The position numbers and the translations under genes were made by a program. Shown piece by piece: positions 31,642-38,471 of a stretch of 38,471 bases of DNA; the stretch's first letter is position 1; the number at the start of each line of letters is the position of its first letter. This DNA comes from Phytophthora quininea (lineage: Eukaryota > Oomycota > Peronosporomycetes > Peronosporales > Peronosporaceae). The notes below the pieces were generated by a model. It was not told the DNA's origin. It ran no database searches and worked only from the letters and a program-made list of their open reading frames with translations. The stretch spans positions 1-38,471 of the forward strand of contig JAAVTG010000617.1 of the NCBI GenBank assembly GCA_011947345.1, in the 5' to 3' direction.

Positions 31642-31750
31642 CTGTCTTACCAACTTTTGCTACTGCCTTTTTCTTAGTCCCGAGCAAGACAAGGCAAGTC
31701 GAGCAAAAACAGTCTATGGGACGTGGGCTGCGCATTGTGCCGAGAAGCAG

Positions 31751-34700
31751 ATGTGGTGGGCAACATACGTTGGCGTGGTGGTACTCCTGGTCGCGGGATG
31801 TACGAGTGATGTGGTCATGGACATGCTGGCTCCGTTCATCGACGTGGAAACGCTCGTAGAAGAAGCTGCTTCGCTTGTGTCTGAAGCTAACGGGGAGAGT
31901 GGCAGTCGACGATACCTTCCCACTTGCTCCGGTGGAATTACAAGCTCTACTGAAGATATACAACGAATGCCGTACGCCTCAGTCGGTGGCAATGCGGACG
32001 TGGTGCATTGGCAACGCCAGCATGGACGGCAATTTTGAACGATGTCCGCCCGGAATTCGGACACACCCATGCACGGGTCGCGTTCTTGACGTCAACGGAA
32101 CACAAGCTAGTGGTGATGTTCAATATTTCTGGCCGTGGAAAGGAATTAAGTGTGACGCCTTCACAGAGCCGACAACAATCACGAACATGTATGTCCTTGA
32201 CATTGACATTCACTGCGCTCTCGATTTTTATCACAAACTCTTGGCTGTTTTAGCTATCTCCCCAACGAAAGTCTGAGCTGCCGGCTAGCTGAGCTGGATC
32301 TGAGTGTCATGGTCTCACTGGAACAACTGTTAGTAGTGCACTTAGTTGCATTTAAAGAGGGTTATTTCGTCTGCTTATTTCGTCTGCTGCGGCGTGTTGT
32401 TGCAGAGACTTGTCAAGAAACCAGCTTCATGGCGAGTTTCCAGAATGGCTGGGCGAAATGACAATGTTGCGCCTTTTGAATCTGCAAGGAAACGAGGTCG
32501 AGGGCGATATCCTGCCGTCATTCGCCAACAACAATGCCTTGGAGCTGATGTAAGGCAATTGGTCTCTACAGTATCGCAATTCTAACCCATTGCTTTTGCA
32601 GCAATTTGTCGGAGAATCAGCTAACAGCATCGACGGTCAGTTTTTCGACGCATTCCGCCGGCTTCAACACTTGTTCGTAAATCGGTTTGTAATGTGGTTT
32701 TCATGTGCTGACAGCGTCTCAATCGTAGGGATTTATCGTATAATTTTCTGACGCTGGAGTTGTCGAACGGCATGTTTGCTAGTGAGTTCCTGCTTAGCGC
32801 GTACGGAAGCATTGCACATCGTTCTCCAGCAGTATTTTGTAACTCATTTGCTGTTGCAGGAATCTTAGCCACAACGGCTTTCGAGGCGTACTTCCCGACC
32901 TTCCAAAGTTCAAATATCTGACTTCATTGTACGTACTGGCTGATCGAGTTCGTTTTCACGCCTTGTCTGATTAATATGTATTATGTTGACAGGGACTTGT
33001 CAGACAATTACTTGACTGGCATGATCCCAGCTCAACTTTCGCTGTGGGGCCGAGAAGATCCGCACGACCCTGACGAGAGTTCCGTTCTATCTGTCGTGTA
33101 TGTTGCTGCTTTATATCTCCTTGAGCTTAGGGTGGAGATGACAACTCACGTTGCGTATGCTACAGGGATGTATCAAACAACATGTTCACAGGAGATCTCC
33201 CGTCATCTCAAACTTGACGGAACTTCGACTGTTGTAAGTTCAAAACGAGGTTGTATAATTCTTTGCCAGAAACTTACGAATTAGCGATGCAGTGATGTAC
33301 ACAACAACAACTTCAGCGGCCTCGTGCCTGATTTCCCACCGAGCCTGTAAGCCGCGACTACCTTATTGCAACGCTTATACTTACTGATATCGATCTTTTA
33401 TTGCAGGTTGAGCAGTATCAATCCCGCTTATTTTGCAGGGAATGGCTTTTGTGCCCACTGCCAGTTTCCTTGGCGGAAAGCAATCTCACGTGCACGTGGC
33501 GACGGCTTTGGAATAAAATTTCAACGTGCAAGCGTGACAACGAGCAGTAATGGAAGTGACTACGTGTTATCGGCTAAGGAGTCATTGGAGCGCTGCAAGC
33601 CGTGTCCTGGTGGATATTATTCAAACGCAACTACAGACCAAGCGTGTATTACGTGCCCACCAGGATCGTCACCAGCAAGTAAAAGGGCTGATCGATGCAC
33701 TCTTTGCCATCCAGGAACTTTTGCGAACGAAAGTGGCTCACGAGTCTGCAAATATTGTCCGGCAGGGACATTTGTGGATTATACGGGCGCACATTTATGC
33801 GAACTGTGCAACCCGGGCGAGTTTACTTCTGGCGAAGGATCTGTGAAGTGCTCCTTATGTCCCAGTGGGGCGTTTTCCGACGTGAAGGGGCGACATCCTG
33901 TAATTCATGTCCAGCTGGAAGTTATACCGCTGTGGAAGGCGAAGCAGAATGCCAATTGTGTTTGCCTAATACGTACCAAGATGAAACTGGCGCAGTTCAA
34001 TGCAAGGAATGCCCGACGGGGTTTGCCGCGCGTTCTTTAGGCCACGTAAAATGTTTGCCATGTCTACCAGGGAGTTTTTATAATTCAGTGACAAAAGTAT
34101 GCACATTGTGCTCTCCTGGAACATATTCTGCGGGTGGAGGACAGAGTTCATGTAGCTCGTGCGGGAATGGCACAATTACTGAAAGTTACGGGAGTGAAAA
34201 ATGCCTAGCAACTGCTACCTCAGGCTGGGGTTACAAGTCCCCAGACCTTCCAGCAACTCCAGTCAAGTGCGATCCAGGGACATTTAATGACGGGAAGGGA
34301 GAATTTGTCGGCCTTGTCCACAAGGAACGTTTGCGATGAAGTCAGGGGCTCGAGGGTGTTCTGCCTGCCCTAAAGGCAGCTTTGCACCAAGTGAAGGCTT
34401 GGTGCAATGCAAGAAATCACCAGTTGGGTCTTTTGTCGATGTTGAGGGTGCAATCCGATCGAAACCCTGCCCACCAAATCATGTTGCGTCGTCCACTGGA
34501 TCAACCGTTTGCACACCGTGTGCTTTACCATCATTTAGCTTTCTCTACGGGGAACTAATTGCAGCGTCGCCAGCGTCGGTGAAGTGTACGAAAGTGTTGA
34601 GTGGCCTCAGATAGCGCTTGTTTTCTACGGTTTTGATCTCAGTGAACTGCGAGATGGTGATGATGAACAATTTATTGCCGATATACTGGAAGTGTGGACA

Positions 34701-35640
34701 ATTACACTGACAGGCTACTCGGTCTCCACACAGAAGCTGCATCTACTACAAGCTACCGAGGACTTCACCTCAGACAAGTCTCTGAATATTGTTGTTGCAG
34801 TTGAAATATTAGAGAACCGGCACACAACGAGCGTTGGGATCTCAACAACTGCAGCAGAGTCAATAGAAACTGCGTTAGACGATATATTGGACGATCTTGG
34901 CGCCTCGAGTGTTGCTGCAGATGATTCTCAGAGTGACCAACTTGTCGGTTTGGTGACAACCGATTCGTTTCGAGATGCTCTTGCTCGGCAGTTTGAACAC
35001 ACCGGTCTGCTGAATGAATCACTTTCGTCGAAGTTGCTGAACATCTCCATTGAGGAGACTCTGTTTACATCGACTCGTGCAGTACCCTGTCCACCGGGGC
35101 ATTTTTCTCGCTTAGTGAGGATTCCAGCAGTATTGATACCGAGCGGGAGTGTCAACCATGCCCCGCTGGATCGTTTATTGACACGAGTGGCGCGTTGATG
35201 TGCACCCTGTGCCGTAGAGGAACATTTTCTGCAATGGAAGGAGCTGCAGAGTGTGCACCGTGTCCGATGGGGGCAGACTCTTCTCCAGGAGCTACAACTT
35301 GCGTCGAATGCTCGTGGTTTACATACGAGTGTGAAGGATTTTGGTGGGATGTGGTGCTGGCAGCAGGTGCTAGTGTCTTACTACTGTGGAAGATTTACTC
35401 AAAAATCCGTCGGTTTTGTGAAGGAGATCGCGAGCTGCAGCAACAAATTGAGAGCGAGGCATTGCTAGCAGCTGTGCGTACACACGGACGCTCTTTTGAC
35501 GGAGTGCAGTATGCACCGATGGTAAGCAGCTTTACTATCATGAGGAAAAGATGGTTTATCATTCAGCACTTACGCCATTGAATGTGCTTTACATTTTGTA
35601 GGGTGTGATTTCGGCGGATACATTGATCGGCAGAGCTTGA
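31751..35640 (+). CDS. LRR and GCC2/GCC3 cysteine-repeat receptor-like membrane protein (frame breaks, no kinase)
   Basis: The protein begins with a signal peptide (MWWATYVGVVVLLVAG), then an LRR cap with FWPWKGIKCDA. Leucine-rich repeats follow, nearly one per exon, with phase-2 introns before each (D/N)LS-x-N: exon ends at about 32188, 32328, 32549, 32672, 32781, 32928, 33097, 33233 and 33346. Exon 10 (33407-35521) encodes about a dozen ephrin-receptor-like GCC2/GCC3 modules such as CPPGSSPASKRADRC, CPAGTFVDYTGAHLC and CSPGTYSAGGGQSSC. They are split by a cysteine-free domain of about 150 residues (34620-35080) rich in Leu, Asp, Ser and Thr. A single membrane helix (DVVLAAGASVLLLWKIY) comes after the last module. 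The cytosolic tail is only about 50 residues, and the last exon (35602-35640) stops at TGA. Related oomycete proteins often continue into a TKL kinase. Frame breaks occur near 31904, 32630, 32781, 33205, 33890, 34305, 34600 and 35150. Confidence 0.72.
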
Positions 35641-36817
35641 GTAAGCACCAAGAACCCGATTGCCTAATAGCAATTGAGAATTGTCTGGCCATTTTTTTAT
35701 TTTACGGAGGAAATGAGCGTGCTTCACAATCTTGTCAGCCTTACCTCCAGATATTACCGGAACGAAAACGGTGAACATGGAAGCATGATGACGAGAATAT
35801 GATAAGATGAAGACTCTGATGGCATTGCGCTAGTTATGGATGGTTCTCAAGCTCCAGCTTGGGAAATAGCGCTCAATGTCAAGCATGGAGATGTCGAACC
35901 AACGAAGGTAGGAGCTGATGGCCAATGAGTCACCCGTTTCAAAGCTGGGTCGAGCAAGTGATCAGTTTGTTCATCCCTGCAATCTATCGAGGACGACTGT
36001 GTAGTAGCAGCCTGGCGACAGGAAGAACTGGAACGAGACCGAGGAGCAACATCTTTGCTGTGGCGGCCTTTGAGCTACACTAGTGGTGAGTTTTCAGACA
36101 TTAGAATACCCACAGATCGATTCGCAGTATTCGGCAGGACAAGTAGGGCATCAGGTTTTGGCGTTTCTTTCGATCTGAAGCAGGCCAAAGACTGAAGATG
36201 AAGTCGCCTCGAACTTTCCTTTTCTCGTTGAAGATCTTTTCAGTGCAAGGTCAGCAGCGTCGACGCTCGGACTCGCCAATTCGTTGCGCGGCTGCACTTG
36301 TGACACGGTAGCCATCACAACAGGTGACCGGGAAGGTGTTAAATGCCATGTGGCCCACAGCTCTGCTATTATAACATGGTGCGACGCTCGCTGTAGAGAG
36401 TGCCTTGCAGTTTGGCCACGCTGCCGTCCCGTTGCATGGTGTGCAACGCGTGCAGAGCAAGTGAAGGTCGACTGGGTTTTGACGCGGGCGGCGCGCCAGA
36501 ATTTCGTGTGCGAGATGTTTGTACTCGGTTTTGTATGGGTTATAGCCGGGAAGCCCCCTTCGAACCGGATTCCGGTGAATGACTGGCCTTCTACGGTATT
36601 TTTGCCTTCACTTCGGGACTGGCGGCGAGCAGCGGAGGACAGAGGACGGTCGCCCTCTCACTTGTTAACGACGCGGCGGGGCCATGTTAGGCACGGCGGC
36701 ACCGGCAAATAACTGGGGAATACGTTCGGCCCTCGCGTACGTGTATACGTAGGGTCTTGCTCGTACTGGGACACGTGTGTCTAACCTTACGTTCTTTCCC
36801 CACGTGAGCAGACAGAC
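35641..36817 (+). other. No confident gene; possible decayed kinase sequence
   Basis: No long open frame with recognisable features is present. In scattered frames, a segment near 35985-36090 (VVAAWRQEELERDR, then SLLWRPLSYTSGEF) and one near 35870-35915 (WEIALNVKHGDVEPTK) weakly recall the start and the catalytic HxDxKPxN region of oomycete TKL kinases. They are out of order and broken by stops. From about 36250 to 36800 the base composition is GC-rich; a plus-strand open frame at 36284-36712 has no motif. Confidence 0.3.
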
Positions 36818-37554
36818 ATGGACAGCGTGCCGCTCTTCGAGCGCGAGCACCGCAACGACAGTCAGCTGGTGCAGCGCCTGCAGAACGAGCTGGCGGACGC
36901 CAAGCGCTTCGTGGAGGCCCAGGCGCGGCGCCAGAACGACTTGGAATACGTCAACGAAGACCTGGAACGTCGGTACGTGCGTTCTTTAAGAGAACACGAA
37001 ACGTACGTGGATTAATGATTTCACCCATAACTTTCGTGCATTTAACCTATTTAGTTTGGAGCACGAAGCTCTTGACCGCATCACGCTCGACGCACAGAAA
37101 GCTGAAGATGAAAAGTAGGTTATTTATTGGCATTGCATTGAATTTTGAGAAGTTATACTAAGTTATTATATATACATATATTAGACGGTGGCAACAAGAG
37201 AAGGCTGCACTGCAAGACCAGCTGAAGAACTGGGAGCAGCGCTTCGAAGAGGAGGCCAGACGCCGCTCCATGGCCGAAGAGCGGCTCCGCAGAGCCGAGA
37301 AGGAGCTCTACCGCATGCACCAGAAGAAGTACGACATTGAGAAGCAGGTGCGGCGCGAGGAGAGCGAGAAGCGCAAGCACGAGGCGCAGATCGTGCGCAG
37401 TCTGCAGTCGGACTCGCAGCGGGCCCAGCAGAGCAGCAGCAACGGGCTGCTGGACCCGACGGTGAACCCCAAAGACGCCAAGCCGGCGGCCGTGCGCACC
37501 AGGCAGGCGCTGTCGTCCGCCATGGACTTTTGGGGGTCTGAAGACGCTCTGTAG
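36818..37554 (+). CDS. Small coiled-coil protein
   Basis: Three clean exons (36818-36972, 37055-37114, 37185-37554) give 194 residues with phase-2 junctions that restore Arg and Lys codons. Both introns are short (82 and 70 nt) with gtacgt and gtaggt donors and ctat/ctaag branch-like sequences. From residue 10 to about 140 the protein is almost continuous coiled coil (LVQRLQNELADAKRF, LEYVNEDLERR, EEARRRSMAEERLRRAEKEL, KQVRREESEKRKHEAQIV). A polar tail ends MDFWGSEDAL. No known domain is recognisable. The frame is unbroken and codon use is strongly GC-ending, consistent with a well expressed conserved gene. A cytoskeletal or vesicle-associated role is possible but not shown. Confidence 0.82.
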
Positions 37555-38118
37555 GATATGAAAAAGGTCCTATCTCCCTGTGGCGGCCATGTATCATATG
37601 AGCGGAGACGGTAGCTAGCCACTTTGCATATCAAATTGCGTTTGCACTTTTTTTGTGGTTCTGAAGTTGGAGCGGAAAAACTGAAGCGACCTTTCGAGTT
37701 AATCCAACTACAACTACAACGTGTTGCAGTTGTTGATGTCCTGGCCAGAGGAGTCATCTTGGGGTCGTAGAGGTCAGGTGCTGACAACTAATGGAAATCA
37801 ACACTTGTGCTGTGGTTTCTGGCGATTGACAACGGTCGAAAGTGAGATAGTTTTCTGCACGTAGAAGTGAAGGCAAGAGCTTCAACGCTTGCCATGCGTT
37901 GGTTACTACAGATGCCGGTGGTTGGAAACTTTGACTCCACGGCAAATCGAGACGTGTGCTGGTCATCCATCACAGCTGGAGCATCGGAAGAAGAAAGACG
38001 CGGTGCCATCAGTCGTCCTGCCTCTGCCGTTGCCACAATTGGAGTCTCCTTATCCCCCAGGAATAGGGCGGCACAAGTCTCTGCTTGGCACTTCCAGATC
38101 CGCCAATTTCCAAGCAAG
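37555..38118. other. Intergenic stretch with 5' region of next gene
   Basis: These 564 nt follow the coiled-coil gene. A plus-strand open frame from 37867 runs in phase into the ATG at 38119, so the next gene could begin upstream. The upstream part has no motif, and I prefer it as 5' leader or promoter. A 203-codon minus-strand frame (38399-37788) is judged a shadow. Confidence 0.35.
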
Positions 38119-38471
38119 ATGCCCGTGGTGGTGGACACCATCCAGCCCTGAGCGCGGCCACGACCGTTGCCACAGCTTCCAACCAAAGCCAGCAGGAGCC
38201 GGGCCAAAGCAGCACGCCATTGGAACGAGCCGTTGCGGAGAAAGTCGCGACCGAGCAACACGCGCGTGCTCGTGAGATTAGCGCGTCGGCGGCGGTGCTT
38301 GGTGGCTGCATGCCAGAGAGTCATTATCGCAACGGCCAAGACAAGATGGTGCAGTTTGCCGGGCTCTACGTGGTGCGCGGTCCCACGGAATCCAAGCACG
38401 TGCGCTACACGATGGACGTGGCCGTCGCCGAGCTACAATTGCAAGGTCGCTGCATCCAGCGCTTCCACAGC
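38119..38471 (+). CDS. Unrecognised protein, 5' part only
   Basis: From ATG 38119 the protein opens MPVVVDTIQP. After a one-base break at CCC 38145-38147 it continues with a Thr/Gln/Ser-rich stretch (ATTVATASNQSQQEPGQSST), a charged helix (LERAVAEKVATEQHARAREI), then GGCMPESHYRNGQDKMVQF and GLYVVRGPTESKHVRYTMDV, and is still open at the window end. The region after the break has no stop for more than 100 codons and shows biased third positions, which supports coding. I do not recognise the family. The start is uncertain because the frame is also open upstream to 37867. Confidence 0.5.

Noticed and set aside
36284..36712. 142-codon plus-strand open frame
   Set aside because: Cys/Arg/Trp-rich composition typical of non-coding GC-rich DNA, no signal peptide, no motif, no neighbouring homologue.
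37165..37184. AT-rich run resembling a microsatellite
   Set aside because: It is the 3' end of a short intron (polypyrimidine/AT tract and tag acceptor) of the coiled-coil gene.
37788..38399. 203-codon minus-strand open frame
   Set aside because: It overlaps the plus-strand gene start at 38119, which has a more protein-like composition after one base correction.

Overview
The window looks like chromosomal DNA of an oomycete, most likely Phytophthora or a close relative. Its genes are closely packed on both strands, with short GT-AG introns (about 50-80 nt). Gene content points the same way: a HPPK-DHPS folate fusion, a flagellar CFAP52, a TPX2, a large LRR/GCC2-GCC3 receptor, remnants of secreted WY-type effectors, and a Crinkler/RHS-type remnant. 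I saw no tRNA, rRNA, CRISPR array or intact transposon.

Layout. 1-2057: a sparse edge, a broken secreted RxLR-like ORF (+), and an EF-hand/coiled-coil gene (-). 2194-5702: HPPK-DHPS (-), divergent from two tandem HTATIP2-like NAD(P)-binding genes (+). 5806-12168: a small single-pass membrane protein and its decayed copy, then three tandem members (-) of an oomycete multi-pass membrane family whose N-termini carry a WESTQVELHG-type motif. 12291-16955: mitochondrial EF-G2, a PLAC8-family protein and an S66 LD-carboxypeptidase (all -). 17281-20278: a fourth membrane-family member (+), a broken WY-effector and a truncated fifth family copy, arranged between duplicated flanks. 20287-25457: CFAP52 (-), divergent from a RINGv-FHA protein (+). 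25686-31641: inorganic pyrophosphatase (-), divergent from TPX2 (+), then a Crinkler/RHS-type remnant and a partial TPX2 copy. 31751-35640: an LRR plus cysteine-repeat receptor-like protein that stops shortly after its membrane segment, followed by a region that may hold traces of a lost kinase domain. 36818-38471: a small coiled-coil protein and the start of an unrecognised gene running off the window.

A feature running through the window is single-base reading-frame breaks. In most conserved genes the frame must be shifted at one to four places, usually at a short homopolymer and usually in the direction of one missing base. Because obvious housekeeping genes are hit, I read most of these as sequencing or assembly deletions. 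The effector-like ORFs, the truncated copies and the Crinkler/RHS segment have further damage (internal stops, missing exons) that looks like real decay.

Functionally the window mixes core metabolism, mitochondrial translation, spindle and flagellar genes with lineage-specific membrane, receptor and effector-like sequence. No operon-like logic links them. The linked signals are local tandem duplication and decay. The best candidate for something undescribed is the multi-pass membrane family.
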